DNA from: Qipengyuania flava
GTDB taxonomy: Bacteria; Pseudomonadota; Alphaproteobacteria; Sphingomonadales; Sphingomonadaceae
DNA: 64,000 nt
Direction of reading: 5' to 3'
NCBI RefSeq assembly: GCF_011762005.1
Contig: NZ_JAASQU010000002.1
Location: 682,001-746,000 of the forward strand
Part shown: in pieces, positions 16,810 through 27,436 of the stretch
Numbering within the stretch: the stretch's first letter is position 1
Layout: every line of letters starts with the position of its first letter
Notes under the pieces: generated by a model
What the model saw: the letters and a program-made list of their open reading frames with translations, nothing else
The model's database searches: none
Told to the model about the DNA's origin: nothing
Position numbers and translations under genes: made by a program

Positions 16810-17784
16810 ATGAACTCGCCTGCCGAAAATCCGCTCGACCGCATTCTCGTACTCGAAATGGTCCGCGTGACCGAAGCGGCGGCCGTCGCCGCCTCCAAGT
16901 TGATCGGCCGTGGCGACGAGAAGGCGGCAGACGCCGCTGCGGTAGAAGCCATGCGCAAGGCGTTCGACACGCTCTACATGGACGGCACGGTGGTGATCGG
17001 CGAGGGTGAGCGCGACGAAGCGCCGATGCTTTTCATCGGGGAGAAGGTCGGTGGCGCGCCGGGCAAGGGCCCGAAGATCGATATCGCGCTCGACCCGCTC
17101 GAAGGCACCACCATCACCGCAAAAGCGGGCCCCAACTCCCTGGCCGTGCTTGCAGCGGCTGCGGAAGGTTGCCTGCTCAATGCGCCCGACGTTTATATGG
17201 ACAAGCTGGCGGTTGGACCCGGCTATCCCGACGGGATCATCGATCTTGCCAAGACCCCGACCGAGAACGTGCAGGCAGTGGCCGAAGCCAAAGGCGTTGC
17301 ACCGTCGGACATCATTGTCTGCGTGCTTGATCGTCCGCGGCATTCCGACCTCATTGCCGAACTCCGCAGCCTGGGTTGCGGCGTGGTGCTGATCGGCGAT
17401 GGCGACGTGGCGGGTGTGATCGCGACGACCGATGAAAACACCACGATCGACATGTACATGGGTCAGGGGGGCGCCCCCGAGGGCGTGCTCGCCGCAGCAG
17501 CGCTGCGTTGCGTCGGCGGGCAGTTCAATGGTCGTCTCGTGTTCCGCAATGAGGACGAGAAGGCACGCGCGCGCAAATGGGGTATCGACGATCTCGACCG
17601 CATCTACACTCGCGACGATCTCGTGAAGGGCGACTGCATCTTTGCCGCGACCGGTGTGACCTCGGGTTCGCTGCTCGACGGAGTCAAATATCTGCGCGAT
17701 GGGCGCATGACGACCGACAGCGTGGTAATGCGGGCCAGCAGTGGCACCGTGCGCTGGATCAAGGGCGAACACCGCACCAAATAG
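16810..17784 (+). CDS. glpX: class II fructose-1,6-bisphosphatase
   Basis: Hydrolyses fructose-1,6-bisphosphate to fructose-6-phosphate in gluconeogenesis and, where present, the Calvin cycle. The 324-aa product carries GEGERDEAPMLFIGEKVG at about 64-81 and DPLEGTT at 95-101, the metal-binding residues of the GlpX fold, and the C-terminal GVTSGSLLDGV. The start used is the ATG with GGGAGGG 14 bases upstream; an earlier in-frame ATG exists but has no ribosome binding site. The next gene on this strand is prs, 94 bases away. Confidence 0.93.
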   Translation: MNSPAENPLDRILVLEMVRVTEAAAVAASKLIGRGDEKAADAAAVEAMRKAFDTLYMDGTVVIGEGERDEAPMLFIGEKVGGAPGKGPKIDIALDPLEGTTITAKAGPNSLAVLAAAAEGCLLNAPDVYMDKLAVGPGYPDGIIDLAKTPTENVQAVAEAKGVAPSDIIVCVLDRPRHSDLIAELRSLGCGVVLIGDGDVAGVIATTDENTTIDMYMGQGGAPEGVLAAAALRCVGGQFNGRLVFRNEDEKARARKWGIDDLDRIYTRDDLVKGDCIFAATGVTSGSLLDGVKYLRDGRMTTDSVVMRASSGTVRWIKGEHRTK

Positions 17785-17878
17785 CGGCGGGCAAGGGGAA
17801 AGACCCCATCCGCGTGTTGCATATCCGTGACGCTCGGCTAGGCGGGGCGCAAATTCAGCTCTGCCAAGGATTCGCCGC

Positions 17879-18814
17879 ATGAAAATCATGGCCGCCAATT
17901 CGAACCTGCCCCTCGCGCGAGCGATTGCAGGTTATCTCGAACTGCCGCTTGTCGATGCGCAGGTGCGCCGCTTCGCCGACGAAGAAATCTTTGTCGAAAT
18001 TCATGAGAATGTTCGCGGCGAAGACGTCTTTGTCGTCCAGTCGACCAGCTATCCGGCGAACGACAATCTCATGGAGTTGCTGATCTGCATCGACGCGCTC
18101 AAACGCGCGTCGGCGCGCCGGATCACTGCGGTTGTGCCCTATTTCGGCTACGCCCGTCAGGACCGCAAGCCTGGACCCCGCACGCCGATTTCGGCCAAGC
18201 TGGTCGCCAATCTGATCACCGAAGCAGGCGCCGACCGCGTGCTCGCGGTCGATCTTCACGCCGGACAGATCCAGGGCTTCTTCGATATTCCGACGGACAA
18301 CCTCTTCGCCGCGCCGGTGATGGCAGCGGATATCCAGGCGCGCTACGGCGATCAGGATCTGATGGTCGTCAGCCCCGATGTCGGCGGTGTGGTTCGCGCA
18401 CGTGCGCTGGCCAAGCGGCTCGACAATGCGCCGCTCGCGATCGTCGACAAGCGTCGCGATCGCCCTGGCGAAAGCGAAGTGATGAACATCATCGGCGACG
18501 TGTCCGGCCGGCACTGCATCCTGATCGACGATATCGTCGATTCGGGCGGCACGCTGTGCAATGCGGCGCAGGCGCTGCTTGACCAGGGGGCGGCTTCGGT
18601 CGCAGCCTATATCACGCATGGCGTATTGTCGGGCGGTGCGGTCGCGCGTGTCGATGGTTCGGCGCTCAAGGAACTGGTGATTACCGATTCGATCCGCCCG
18701 ACCGATGCTGCCAAGGATTCGGAGCGTATCCGTATCCTGACAATCGCGCCGCTGATCGGTGAAGCGGTCCGGCGCATTGCCGATGAAAGCTCGGTCAGCT
18801 CGCTGTTCGACTGA
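17879..18814 (+). CDS. prs: ribose-phosphate pyrophosphokinase
   Basis: Makes PRPP from ribose 5-phosphate and ATP for nucleotide, histidine and NAD synthesis. The 311-aa protein is full length: the flexible loop [15 protein letters not shown] (91-105), [14 protein letters not shown] (125-138) and the PRPP-binding motif [13 protein letters not shown] (214-226). A hisN-like phosphatase begins with GTG 2 bases after the stop, so the pair is co-transcribed; the combination (PRPP is the first substrate of histidine synthesis) supports a histidine role for the next gene. Confidence 0.95.
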   Translation: MKIMAANSNLPLARAIAGYLELPLVDAQVRRFADEEIFVEIHENVRGEDVFVVQSTSYPANDNLMELLICIDALKRASARRITAVVPYFGYARQDRKPGPRTPISAKLVANLITEAGADRVLAVDLHAGQIQGFFDIPTDNLFAAPVMAADIQARYGDQDLMVVSPDVGGVVRARALAKRLDNAPLAIVDKRRDRPGESEVMNIIGDVSGRHCILIDDIVDSGGTLCNAAQALLDQGAASVAAYITHGVLSGGAVARVDGSALKELVITDSIRPTDAAKDSERIRILTIAPLIGEAVRRIADESSVSSLFD

Positions 18815-18816
18815 GC

Positions 18817-19617
18817 GTGGCTACCGCATCCGATCTCGCGCTTGCGAACCGTCTTGCCGATGCGGCGGGTGAAGCGATTCGTCCGTTGTTTCGCGGCGAA
18901 TGGTCGCAGGAGCAGAAGGCCGATCGCAGCTTCGTGACCGAGGCCGATCAGGCCGCCGAAGCCGCCATGCGGGCGATTCTCGAATCCGAACGCAGCGACG
19001 ACGGTATCATCGGCGAAGAATACGGCACGCGCAATGAAGGTGCGGGCCGGCAGTGGGTGCTCGATCCGATCGACGGCACCACCAGCTTCATCGCCGGCCG
19101 ACCGATCTTCGGGACGCTTATCGCACTCATGCAGGAGGGCTGGCCGGTGCTGGGTGTAATCGACCAGCCGATCGCGCGCGAACGCTGGGTCGGGCGGATT
19201 GGCGACGGCACCACGTTCAACGGCGCACCGATCCGCGCGGCGGCCTGCAAGGATCTTTCCGACGCGGTGCTGGGCACTACCACGCCGCACCAGTTCGCCG
19301 GAGATGACGTCGATGCGTTCATGGGCGTCGTCAAATCGGTGGCCGAGCGCAAGATCATCTATGGCGGCGATTGCTACAATTACGGTCTCGTTGCATCCGG
19401 TCATGTCGATATCGTGGTCGAGGCAGGGCTGAAATTGCATGATTTCGCTGCGCTCGTGCCGGTGGTCGAAGGCGCGGGCGGGGTGATGAGCGATTGGCAG
19501 GGCAATCCGCTCGACGCCGAGAGCGACGGGCGCGTCATCGCGCTGGGCGATGCGGCGCGGCTCGAAGACGTGCTGGACGCGATGGGCGGCGGTTCGCTTC
19601 ACGATCACGGGCACTGA
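18817..19617 (+). CDS. hisN: inositol monophosphatase-family phosphatase, probably histidinol-phosphatase
   Basis: 266-aa Mg-dependent phosphatase. Metal ligands of the family are visible: GEEYG (66-70) and DPIDGTT (83-89), and the late block GLKLHDFAALVPVVEGAGG that holds the third aspartate. The fold also serves inositol and 3'-nucleotide phosphatases, so the histidinol-phosphate specificity is inferred from similarity to HisN-type members and from being only 2 bases behind prs. GTG start; no separate Shine-Dalgarno is needed if translation is coupled. Confidence 0.75.
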   Translation: MATASDLALANRLADAAGEAIRPLFRGEWSQEQKADRSFVTEADQAAEAAMRAILESERSDDGIIGEEYGTRNEGAGRQWVLDPIDGTTSFIAGRPIFGTLIALMQEGWPVLGVIDQPIARERWVGRIGDGTTFNGAPIRAAACKDLSDAVLGTTTPHQFAGDDVDAFMGVVKSVAERKIIYGGDCYNYGLVASGHVDIVVEAGLKLHDFAALVPVVEGAGGVMSDWQGNPLDAESDGRVIALGDAARLEDVLDAMGGGSLHDHGH

Positions 19618-19642
19618 TCGGTCGGCTTTCCGTTTGCCGACC

Positions 19643-20398
19643 ATGCAGACAATACTCGTTACCGGACCGGGAAACGGCATAGGCCGTGCGATCACAACCC
19701 ATTTCCACCGCCTCGGCTGGCGCGTTGCAGGCCTCGACCGCGACAGTGAGGCACTCGACGAATTGCGCGAGGCGATCGGCAAGGACAGTGGCCTTTTCCC
19801 GAGATGCGATGTCGGGTGCGAAAGCGATGTCGAGCGGGCTTTCGGTGAGGTTGTCGAATGGCTCGATGGCGCTCCGCTGGACTGTCTGGTCAACAATGCC
19901 GGTATCGCGAATCCTTATGCAGGCAAGCTCGAGGATCTCGCGCTTGGAGACTGGCAGAAATGGATCGATGCGAGCCTGACCGCAGCTTTCCTCGTGACCC
20001 GGGCGGCCCTGCCTCTGCTGCGCAAGGCTGAGAATGCGAGCGTGACCAATATCTCGTCGACCCGCGCAGTTATGAGCGAGGCCGACACCTTCGCCTATGC
20101 GGCGGCCAAGGGCGGCCTCGACGCTCTGACGCATTCGCTCGCGGTCTCGCTCGGCCCTGCGATTCGCGTCAATGCGATCCGCCCGGGGTGGATCGAGACC
20201 GGCCCCTGGCAGAAAAGCTCGGAACGTTCGCACCCCGATCATCGACCGCAGGATCGCAAGCAGCATCCCGCGGGCCGGATCGGACGCCCCGAGGATATTG
20301 CCGAGGCCGTCGCCTATCTTCACACTGCCGGCTTCGTGACCGGGCAGCATCTCAACATCGATGGTGGCATGACTGTGAAGATGATTTACGAACACTGA
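19643..20398 (+). CDS. short-chain dehydrogenase/reductase
   Basis: 251-aa classical SDR. Cofactor motif TGPGNGIG at 7-14, NNAG at 84-87, catalytic Ser139-Thr region NISST, and the active-site Tyr152-x3-Lys156 in YAAAK. Residue Asp32 after the second strand suggests NAD rather than NADP. The C-terminus ends GQHLNIDGGMTVKMIYEH, the usual SDR tail. The ATG is 25 bases past hisN, and another SDR follows after one base, so the two form a transcription unit. Substrate unknown. Confidence 0.85.
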   Translation: MQTILVTGPGNGIGRAITTHFHRLGWRVAGLDRDSEALDELREAIGKDSGLFPRCDVGCESDVERAFGEVVEWLDGAPLDCLVNNAGIANPYAGKLEDLALGDWQKWIDASLTAAFLVTRAALPLLRKAENASVTNISSTRAVMSEADTFAYAAAKGGLDALTHSLAVSLGPAIRVNAIRPGWIETGPWQKSSERSHPDHRPQDRKQHPAGRIGRPEDIAEAVAYLHTAGFVTGQHLNIDGGMTVKMIYEH

Positions 20399-20399
20399 G

Positions 20400-21149
20400 A
20401 TGGACGGGCAGGGGCTACTCGAAGGGCGCACGGCGCTGGTGACCGGAGCGGCACGGGGACTCGGGCTCGAGATTGCGCGTCAGCTGGTCGCGCACGGAGC
20501 GACGGTCTGGCTCAACGGGCGCGACGAAGCGGCGCTGGCTCGAGCAGCGGCCGAGATCGGCCAAGGGGCCGATGCATTGCCGTTCGATATCACCAATGAC
20601 CAGGCGACCGCTGCCGCACTCGCGCGACTGGAGGCGGGCGGGCTCGACATTCTCGTCAACAACGCGGGCCAGCGCGACCGGCGCGGCTTCGAGGAAATTA
20701 GTCGCACGGATATGGCACGGCTGATGGACGCCAATCTGGTGGCCCCCTTCGATCTGGCCCGCCGCGCGGCCCCGCTCTTGCGAGCATCGCCACATGGCCG
20801 GATCATCAACATCACTTCCATCGCCTCGGAAATCGCCCGCGGGGATGCCTCTTATACCGCGAGCAAGGCCGCGCTCGACGGCTTGACGCGCGCCCTTGCA
20901 GCAGAACTCGGCCCCGACGGTGTCACCGTCAACGCAGTGGCGCCCGGATTCGTTCTGACCGAAGCCAATGAGGAATGGTTCACCGGCACGCAGGAGATCG
21001 CGCAGCATCTGGCCCGTCGGACCTCGCTCGGGCGGTGGGCGGAACCAGCCGAAATCGCCGGTCCCGTCGTGTTCCTCGCTTCGGCCGCAGCGAGCTATAT
21101 CACGGGGCACACGCTGATCGTCGATGGTGGCTACGTCACCCACTTCTGA
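20400..21149 (+). CDS. short-chain dehydrogenase/reductase
   Basis: 249-aa SDR resembling 3-oxoacyl-ACP reductase and gluconate 5-dehydrogenase. Motifs: TGAARGLG (15-22), NNAG (87-90), catalytic Ser140 and Tyr152-x3-Lys156 (YTASK). Arg41 in NGRDE after the second strand points to NADP. The tail GHTLIVDGGYVTHF is typical. Only one base separates it from the preceding SDR, but the two proteins share just the family motifs, so they are not a recent duplication. The real substrate is unknown. Confidence 0.85.
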   Translation: MDGQGLLEGRTALVTGAARGLGLEIARQLVAHGATVWLNGRDEAALARAAAEIGQGADALPFDITNDQATAAALARLEAGGLDILVNNAGQRDRRGFEEISRTDMARLMDANLVAPFDLARRAAPLLRASPHGRIINITSIASEIARGDASYTASKAALDGLTRALAAELGPDGVTVNAVAPGFVLTEANEEWFTGTQEIAQHLARRTSLGRWAEPAEIAGPVVFLASAAASYITGHTLIVDGGYVTHF

Positions 21150-21268
21150 CTTGCGTTTGCGCGCAGAATCGCTATTTGCGCGCCCTTCACCGACACGTGA
21201 TTCCTCTGCCGGTCTGGCCGTAAGGGCTGCCAGGGCTGGTTGTACGTGTCTCTGAGAAGGAGATGAAA

Positions 21269-21472
21269 ATGCCCAAGCTGAAGACCAAAAGCGGTGTGAA
21301 GAAGCGCTTCAAGATCACCGCCAACGGCAAGGTCAAGCATGGTGTCGCCGGCAAGCGCCACCGCCTGATCAGCCACAATGCGAAGTATATTCGCCAGAAC
21401 CGCGGCACCACTGTCCTGTCGGAAGCCGACAGCAAGACGGTGAAGAAGTGGGCCCCCTACGGCCTCGACTGA
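21269..21472 (+). CDS. rpmI: 50S ribosomal protein L35
   Basis: 67-aa ribosomal protein, starting [14 protein letters not shown] and containing the conserved [21 protein letters not shown] at 21257-21262 is 6 bases from this ATG, while an earlier in-frame ATG at 21263 directly abuts it, so the second ATG is correct. Followed 23 bases later by rplT. The usual infC gene is not upstream in this window; the preceding gene is an SDR. Confidence 0.96.
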   Translation: MPKLKTKSGVKKRFKITANGKVKHGVAGKRHRLISHNAKYIRQNRGTTVLSEADSKTVKKWAPYGLD

Positions 21473-21495
21473 GCGCGAACTAAGGAGAATACGAA

Positions 21496-21855
21496 ATGCC
21501 TCGCATCAAACGCGGCGTCACCACGCGCCAGAAGCACAAGCGTCTATTGGATCAGGCGAAGGGCTATCGCGGCCGTCGCAAGAACACGATCCGCGTCGCT
21601 CGCCAGGCCGTCGAGAAAGCCGGCCAGTACGCCTATCGCGACCGCAAGGTTAAGAAGCGCAACTTCCGCGCCCTGTGGATCCAGCGTATCAACGCTGCGG
21701 TCCGTGCCGAAGGCCTGACCTATTCGCAGTTCATGCACGGCACCAAGCTCGCCGGCATCGAACTCGATCGCAAGGTCATGGCCGATCTCGCCATGAACGA
21801 AGGCGCTGCCTTCAAGGCGATCATCGAACAGGCCAAGAAGGCGCTTCCCGCCTAA
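21496..21855 (+). CDS. rplT: 50S ribosomal protein L20
   Basis: 119-aa rRNA-binding protein needed for early 50S assembly. The start [16 protein letters not shown] and the blocks [45 protein letters not shown], here given only by name, match L20 throughout. AAGGAG precedes the ATG. A strong terminator follows. In many bacteria pheS-pheT come next; here two AraC-type regulator genes separate them. Confidence 0.96.
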   Translation: MPRIKRGVTTRQKHKRLLDQAKGYRGRRKNTIRVARQAVEKAGQYAYRDRKVKKRNFRALWIQRINAAVRAEGLTYSQFMHGTKLAGIELDRKVMADLAMNEGAAFKAIIEQAKKALPA

Positions 21856-21880
21856 GTCTGTCGGGTTTCGAAGTTTCGAA

Positions 21881-21911
21881 AGGGGCGTTCCGCAAGGGGC
21901 GCCCCTTTTTT
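21881..21911 (+). terminator. rho-independent terminator after rplT
   Basis: AGGGGCG (21881-21887) pairs with CGCCCCT (21900-21906), then a run of seven Ts. It ends the rpmI-rplT transcript. Confidence 0.85.
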
Positions 21912-21979
21912 GCTGTCCGGGTGCTTGTCGCGGGCAGGCAAGCCGCTATGCTCGACTGCCGAACGGTCGGAGGAGGCAA

Positions 21980-22852
21980 GTGACCGGTCATCCAATGATA
22001 GACGTGCGGTTTTTCGCACCACCTGCCGATCTGGCGCCTTGCTTCACGACATTCTATCGGCTCGAGGTGACCGTCCCGCAGGGCGATCATCTCGAAGACT
22101 GGCTGCAGCCCGAATGGGCGAACCTTCGGTTTTTCTCCGACAATCCGCCGGCTGCCGAATTGCCCGACGGCCCGCGCATCGCGGGCGCGCGTTTCCAGGC
22201 TACCGGCCCCAGTTCCTGTCCGATCCACTTCGAGCTCGGTCGCACGCGCATGTGGGGCATCGGGCTGTTTCCGCTGGGCTGGGCGCGTTTCATTGGCGAG
22301 GATGCGAGTGACCATGCCAACACGCTGGTCGACGGCGAGGCATCGCCGCTCTTCGAGCGCTTCGCACCCTTGTGCGACATGCTGTGTTCGCGCGATCATT
22401 CGGACGAGGAACAATTCGATGCGCTGACCGACTTCTTTCGCCGGCTCGCAGGTCCGCCCGCGGACCAACAGCGAATCCAGAAGGTTCACGAAGTCATGGT
22501 CGATCCGCAATTGCTGCAGGTGGAGGACTTCGCCCACCGGGTCGGTTTGTCAAAACGTACGCTCGAGCGCGTATGTGCCCGCAATTTCGGTTTCCCGCCC
22601 CGCTTGCTGCTCCGCCGTCAGCGGCTGATGCGCAGCCTGGCGGCATTCATGCTCGAGCCGCGCTCCAATTGGTCCGACGTGATCGACCGGCATTACCACG
22701 ACCAGTCGCATTTCGTGCACGAGTTCCACGCCTTCATGTGTTGCACGCCGAGCGAATACGCGGCGCAGCCGCATCCCGTGCTCGGTGCCTTCATGGCCGA
22801 GCGAAAGCGCATCTGGGGTTCACCTGCACAAACGCTGGACCTACCGAAATAG
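21980..22852 (+). CDS. AraC-family transcriptional regulator
   Basis: 290-aa regulator. The C-terminal third is an AraC/XylS-type HTH: the first helix pair around VEDFAHRVGLSKRTLERVC, then FGFPPRLLLRRQRLMRSL and the second helix block HYHDQSHFVHEFHAFMCCTPSEY. The N-terminal 160 residues form a sensor-like domain with WANLRFF and WGIGLFPLGWARF, not a recognised sugar-binding cupin. It is a paralogue of the next gene (same motifs throughout). The GTG start has GGAGG 6 bases upstream. Ligand and targets unknown. Confidence 0.85.
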   Translation: MTGHPMIDVRFFAPPADLAPCFTTFYRLEVTVPQGDHLEDWLQPEWANLRFFSDNPPAAELPDGPRIAGARFQATGPSSCPIHFELGRTRMWGIGLFPLGWARFIGEDASDHANTLVDGEASPLFERFAPLCDMLCSRDHSDEEQFDALTDFFRRLAGPPADQQRIQKVHEVMVDPQLLQVEDFAHRVGLSKRTLERVCARNFGFPPRLLLRRQRLMRSLAAFMLEPRSNWSDVIDRHYHDQSHFVHEFHAFMCCTPSEYAAQPHPVLGAFMAERKRIWGSPAQTLDLPK

Positions 22853-22955
22853 CAGTCGATACGTGGGTCACAATTTGCTAACCATGTCGCAGGGACGTGA
22901 TTTCAATGATCTCGCTGGGGCATAACGCGCCGGCCACCTGGGGGGTGGTGCGGCT

Positions 22956-23846
22956 GTGAGTACGGGGCAAACCTCCGGCGCTGTCGCGCTGCGCTTCTTC
23001 CTCCCGCCCAAGCGGCTGCGGCCTTTCGTCACGACCTTGTATCATTTGGAAATCTCCGGCGAAGGCGACGAGCTGGTCGAGGACTGGCTGCATCCGGAAT
23101 GGGCCAATCTGCGGATCATTCCCCAGCGCACGATCGATGCCGGTATGGCTGGCGGGCCGTTGGAAAATTTGCCCCGCGCAGTCATCGTCGGCCCCACCAG
23201 TGTGACCGCACATTTCCGCGCGCGTCCGGGCCGCTCCTGGGGAATAGGGCTGATGCCGCGTGGCTGGGCTCGGCTTAGCCAGGCACCGGCCGACGAATAT
23301 GCCGATCGCTGGGCGGATGCGGAGGGCGATCCTGCCTTCACCCACCTCGCGGCATTGTGCGGGGCGGTCCCGCTCGAGAGCGGCGGACTCGCGGCGGAGC
23401 GCGACGCGCTGCTTCGTGAACTAACATTGCTGCTGGCAGAGCCCGCCGCGCGCGAGGCCGAGATCCTGCGTTTCGAGGAAGCGCTGACCGACCCCCGTTT
23501 CCACAGCGTTGCCGAACTGGCTAACGCGCTGGGTATGAGCCCGCGCACCATGGAACGCTTTTGCCGACGTGCTTTCGGCTTCAGCCCGCAATTGCTGCTG
23601 CGCCGCCAACGCTTTGTGCGAAGCCTCGCCAAATTCATGCTCGACCCATCGTTGCGATGGATCGACACGCTTGACGGGCACTATCACGACCAGGCGCATT
23701 TCGTCAGAGATTTCAAACGCTTCATGACTATGTCGCCCAGCGATTATGCCAAGCTACCCCACCCGGTGCTGGCGGCCGCGGCACATGCCCGCATGGCCGC
23801 GGCAGGCCAGGCAATGCAGGTCCTGCACCAACCGATAGACGAGTGA
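22956..23846 (+). CDS. AraC-family transcriptional regulator, paralogue of the preceding gene
   Basis: 296-aa regulator with the same two-domain plan: an N-terminal domain with EDWLHPEWANLRII and WGIGLMPRGWARL, and a C-terminal AraC HTH with MSPRTMERFCRRAFGFSPQLLLRRQRFVRSL and HYHDQAHFVRDFKRF. The shared unusual blocks and side-by-side position indicate tandem duplication, followed by strong divergence of the sensor part. GTG start with GGGGGGTGG upstream. Pair lies between rplT and pheS. Confidence 0.85.
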   Translation: MSTGQTSGAVALRFFLPPKRLRPFVTTLYHLEISGEGDELVEDWLHPEWANLRIIPQRTIDAGMAGGPLENLPRAVIVGPTSVTAHFRARPGRSWGIGLMPRGWARLSQAPADEYADRWADAEGDPAFTHLAALCGAVPLESGGLAAERDALLRELTLLLAEPAAREAEILRFEEALTDPRFHSVAELANALGMSPRTMERFCRRAFGFSPQLLLRRQRFVRSLAKFMLDPSLRWIDTLDGHYHDQAHFVRDFKRFMTMSPSDYAKLPHPVLAAAAHARMAAAGQAMQVLHQPIDE

Positions 23847-23948
23847 TCCCGTCGCGTCGGCGGTCAACCGGCAAACTGGGCTTTAGCAATCGGGCACTTG
23901 CCGCTAGGGCGACGGACAGACCTTTCCGCCAGTTCCAAGCCAGACAGA

Positions 23949-25049
23949 ATGACCGATCTCGAACAACTCAAGACCGATGCGCTGACGCGGATCGCAAATG
24001 CTCCCGACGCTGCCGCGCTTGAGGCGCTGCGGATCGAATTCCTCGGCAAGCAGGGCTCGATCTCGGGCCTCATGAAGACGCTGGGGAAAATGCCCCCCGA
24101 AGAACGGCAGGTGCAGGGGCCCTTGCTCAACGGCCTTCGCACGCAAGCGAATGACGCGATTGCCGCGCGCAAGGAAGTGCTCGAGGACGCAGAGCTCGAG
24201 GCCCGGTTGGCCACCGAGGGTCTCGACCTGTCGCTGCCTGCCCCGGAAACGCCGCGCGGTTCGGTGCATCCGGTCAGCCAGGTAATGGACGAACTGGCGG
24301 AAATCTTCGCCGATCTGGGTTTCTCTGTCGCCACCGGTCCCGAAATCGAGGACGACTGGCACAATTTCACCGCGCTCAACATGGCGGAGACGCATCCGGC
24401 GCGCGCGATGCACGATACGTTCTATTTCCCTGACACCGATGGGGAGGGGCGGCGGATGCTGCTGCGCACGCACACTTCGCCGGTGCAGATCCGCTCGATG
24501 ATGAAGCAGGGCGCGCCGATCCGCATCATTGCGCCGGGCCGTGTCTACCGCAGCGATAGCGACGCGACGCACACGCCGATGTTCCACCAGGTCGAAGGCC
24601 TGGTCATCGACAAGGACATCCACCTCGGTCACCTCAAGTGGACGCTCGAAACGTTCCTCAAGGCTTTCTTCGAGCGCGAAGACATCGTGCTGCGCCTGCG
24701 CCCTTCCTATTTCCCCTTCACCGAGCCTTCGGTCGAGGTCGATGTGGGCTGGCAGGATGTCGGTGGGCGGCGCGTGCTCGGTGGTGACGGCGACGCGCCG
24801 GGGCATGGCTGGATGGAGCTGCTCGGCAGCGGCATGGTCAACCGCCGCGTAATAGAGTTCGCCGGGCTTGATCCCGAGCAGTGGCAGGGTTTCGCATTCG
24901 GCGTGGGCGTCGATCGCCTCGCCATGCTCAAATACGGAATGGATGATTTGCGCGCCTTCTTCGACGGCGACCGCCGTTGGCTCGATCACTACGGCTTCTC
25001 CCCCTTCGACCAGCCGACACTTTCCGCGGGCGTAGGAGCGAAGGCATGA
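23949..25049 (+). CDS. pheS: phenylalanine-tRNA ligase alpha subunit
   Basis: 366-aa class II aminoacyl-tRNA synthetase subunit. N-terminal coiled coil (residues about 1-80) binds tRNA-Phe; the catalytic core has motif 2 around [23 protein letters not shown] and motif 3 [14 protein letters not shown]. The Phe-binding pocket block [12 protein letters not shown] and the GMVNRRV loop are in order. Starts at the ATG giving MTDLEQLK. The last codon overlaps pheT by 4 bases (ATGA), so the two subunits are translated together. Confidence 0.95.
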   Translation: MTDLEQLKTDALTRIANAPDAAALEALRIEFLGKQGSISGLMKTLGKMPPEERQVQGPLLNGLRTQANDAIAARKEVLEDAELEARLATEGLDLSLPAPETPRGSVHPVSQVMDELAEIFADLGFSVATGPEIEDDWHNFTALNMAETHPARAMHDTFYFPDTDGEGRRMLLRTHTSPVQIRSMMKQGAPIRIIAPGRVYRSDSDATHTPMFHQVEGLVIDKDIHLGHLKWTLETFLKAFFEREDIVLRLRPSYFPFTEPSVEVDVGWQDVGGRRVLGGDGDAPGHGWMELLGSGMVNRRVIEFAGLDPEQWQGFAFGVGVDRLAMLKYGMDDLRAFFDGDRRWLDHYGFSPFDQPTLSAGVGAKA

Positions 25050-27436
25050 AGTTCTCGCTCGAATGGCTGAAGCACTTCCTCGACACCGATGCCTCGGTTG
25101 CCGAGATATCCGCAGCACTCAATCGCATCGGACATGAAGTCGAAGGAATCGAAGACCCGGCAGACAAGCTCGCAGGCTTCCGGGTCGCAAAAGTGCTGAC
25201 CGCGGCCAAGCACCCCGATGCCGACAAGCTGCAGGTGCTGAGCGTTGACACGGGGAAAGGCGATCCGCTTCAGGTGGTGTGCGGTGCGCCGAACGCGCGA
25301 GCCGGCATGAAAGGCGTTCTTGGCCTGCCCGGTGCGGTGGTTCCAGCCAACGGCATGGAACTGCGCAAGAGCGCGATCCGCGGCGTCGAATCCAACGGCA
25401 TGATGTGTTCGGTGCGCGAGCTCGAGCTGGGTGACGAGCACGATGGCATCATCGAGCTGCCCGAAGCGGCGCCGGTCGGCCAAAGTTTTGCCGCTTACAG
25501 CGATGCGTCACCGGTGTTCGACGTGGCGATCACGCCCAACCGTCCCGATTGCATGGGGGTGATGGGCATCGCCCGCGACCTTGCCGCCGCCGGGCTGGGT
25601 ACGTTCAAGCCTGTCGATGTGCCGGTGATCGAGGGCGAGGGCGCCTGCCCCGTCGAGATACGCATCGAGGATGTCGACGGCGTGCCCGCTTATCACGGCC
25701 GCGTCATCCGCGGCGTGAAGAACGGCCCTTCGCCCGACTGGCTGCAGCGCCGCCTCAAGGCTGCCGGACAGCGCCCGATCAGCGCGCTCGTCGATTGTAC
25801 CAATTACCTCATGTTCGCGATCGGGCGCCCGGCGCATGTCTACGATCTGCGCAAGCTTTCCGGGCCCGTCGTCGCGCGGCGGGCGAAGAATGGCGAAACC
25901 GTCGAGGCGCTGAACGAGAAGACCTATACGCTCGACGAGACCATGACCGTCATCGCGGACGACAAGGGCGTGCACGACATCGGCGGCATCATGGGCGGCG
26001 AACATTCGGGAGCCGACGAAAGCACCACCGATGTCCTGCTTGAGATCGCCTATTTCGATCCGGAGCGGATCGGCGTTACCGGCCGCAAGCTCGGCCTCGC
26101 CTCGGATGCTCGCACCCGTTTCGAACGCGGTGTCGATCCGGCATTCCTCGACGATGGCCTCGCCCTGCTGACCGACCTCATCGTACAAACCTGCGGCGGA
26201 ACGCCGAGCGAGGCAGTACAGGTGGGCCAAGCACCCGTCGAAAAAACGGATATCGCTTTCGATCCCGAATTGACCGCGCGCTTGGGCGGGGTCGAGATTG
26301 CGCGTGATCGTCAGCGTGCCATTCTGGAAGCGCTCGACTTCGCGGTAGCGGATGACTGGCAGGTGACCTGCCCATCGCGGCGGCACGATATCGAAGGCGT
26401 TGCCGATCTGGTCGAAGAGGTCGTGCGGATTCACGGTCTCGATCACGTTGCAAGCGTGGCTCTGCCGCGGGCGGAGGGCGTCGCGCGGCCTACCGCTACG
26501 CCGCTGCAGCAGCTTGAACGCAAACTGCGCCGCGCCGCCGCGGCTCGCGGGCTCAACGAGGCCATCACCTGGTCCTTCCTGCCAACCTCCGATGCAGAAT
26601 TTTTTGCCGACGGGGCGCAACTTTGGACACTCGACAATCCGATCAGCGAGGACATGAAGGCCATGCGTCCGTCGCTTGTTCCCGGCCTGCTCGCTGCCGC
26701 GAAGCGGAATGCCGACCGCGGTGCCGAAGGATCGCGTCTGTTCGAGCTCGGACGGCGTTATTTCCGCGGCAAGGGCGGCGCCAGCGACGAGAAGCCCACT
26801 CTTGGCGTCGTGCTTGCGGGCAATCGCACCGCACGCGGCTGGGCGCATGGCAAAGCGACGGGATTCGATGCCTTCGATGCCAAGTCGGAGGCCATGGCGT
26901 TGCTCGAAGCGGCGGGCGCACCGGTCGACAATTTGATGGTCATGGATGGCGCGGGTGACCAATTCCATCCTGGGCAGTCGGCGACCTTGCGGCTCGGGCC
27001 CAAGAATGTGCTGGCCCGGTTCGGGGCGTTGCATCCGCGTACGCTGAAGGCCTTCGATATCGAAGGGCCGGTGATGGCGGTCGAGATTTTCCTCGATGCG
27101 CTTCCCGCCAAGAAGGGCGGTGGCGGCTTCGCGCGCGCAGCCTATGCGCCGCCTGCACTGCAGCCGGTGAGCCGCGATTTCGCATTCCTTGTTCCCGCAG
27201 GTCTGGCGGCCAGCGACCTCGTGCGCGCGGTCAAGGGGGCCGACAAGCAGTCCGTTGTCGCAGCGCGTGTCTTCGATGTCTTTGTTGGCCAGGGCGTCCC
27301 CGAAGGGAAGAAGTCGGTCGCGGTCGAAGTGGTGCTGCAGCCCGGCGAAAAGACCTTCACCGAAGTCGAGATCAAGGCGATCTCGGACAAAATCGTCGCT
27401 AGCGCGGCAAAGCAGGGGGCGGAGTTGCGCGGATGA
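25046..27436 (+). CDS. pheT: phenylalanine-tRNA ligase beta subunit
   Basis: 796-aa beta subunit. The N-terminal EMAP-II-like tRNA-binding domain lies at about 40-150 ([26 protein letters not shown]). The B3/B4 editing domain follows around 210-390 ([14 protein letters not shown] marks its end), then B5, a pseudo-catalytic core and the C-terminal ferredoxin-like FDX-ACB domain ([12 protein letters not shown] and [10 protein letters not shown]). Full length for the bacterial form. It overlaps the next gene by 4 bases. Confidence 0.95.
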   Translation: MKFSLEWLKHFLDTDASVAEISAALNRIGHEVEGIEDPADKLAGFRVAKVLTAAKHPDADKLQVLSVDTGKGDPLQVVCGAPNARAGMKGVLGLPGAVVPANGMELRKSAIRGVESNGMMCSVRELELGDEHDGIIELPEAAPVGQSFAAYSDASPVFDVAITPNRPDCMGVMGIARDLAAAGLGTFKPVDVPVIEGEGACPVEIRIEDVDGVPAYHGRVIRGVKNGPSPDWLQRRLKAAGQRPISALVDCTNYLMFAIGRPAHVYDLRKLSGPVVARRAKNGETVEALNEKTYTLDETMTVIADDKGVHDIGGIMGGEHSGADESTTDVLLEIAYFDPERIGVTGRKLGLASDARTRFERGVDPAFLDDGLALLTDLIVQTCGGTPSEAVQVGQAPVEKTDIAFDPELTARLGGVEIARDRQRAILEALDFAVADDWQVTCPSRRHDIEGVADLVEEVVRIHGLDHVASVALPRAEGVARPTATPLQQLERKLRRAAAARGLNEAITWSFLPTSDAEFFADGAQLWTLDNPISEDMKAMRPSLVPGLLAAAKRNADRGAEGSRLFELGRRYFRGKGGASDEKPTLGVVLAGNRTARGWAHGKATGFDAFDAKSEAMALLEAAGAPVDNLMVMDGAGDQFHPGQSATLRLGPKNVLARFGALHPRTLKAFDIEGPVMAVEIFLDALPAKKGGGGFARAAYAPPALQPVSRDFAFLVPAGLAASDLVRAVKGADKQSVVAARVFDVFVGQGVPEGKKSVAVEVVLQPGEKTFTEVEIKAISDKIVASAAKQGAELRG

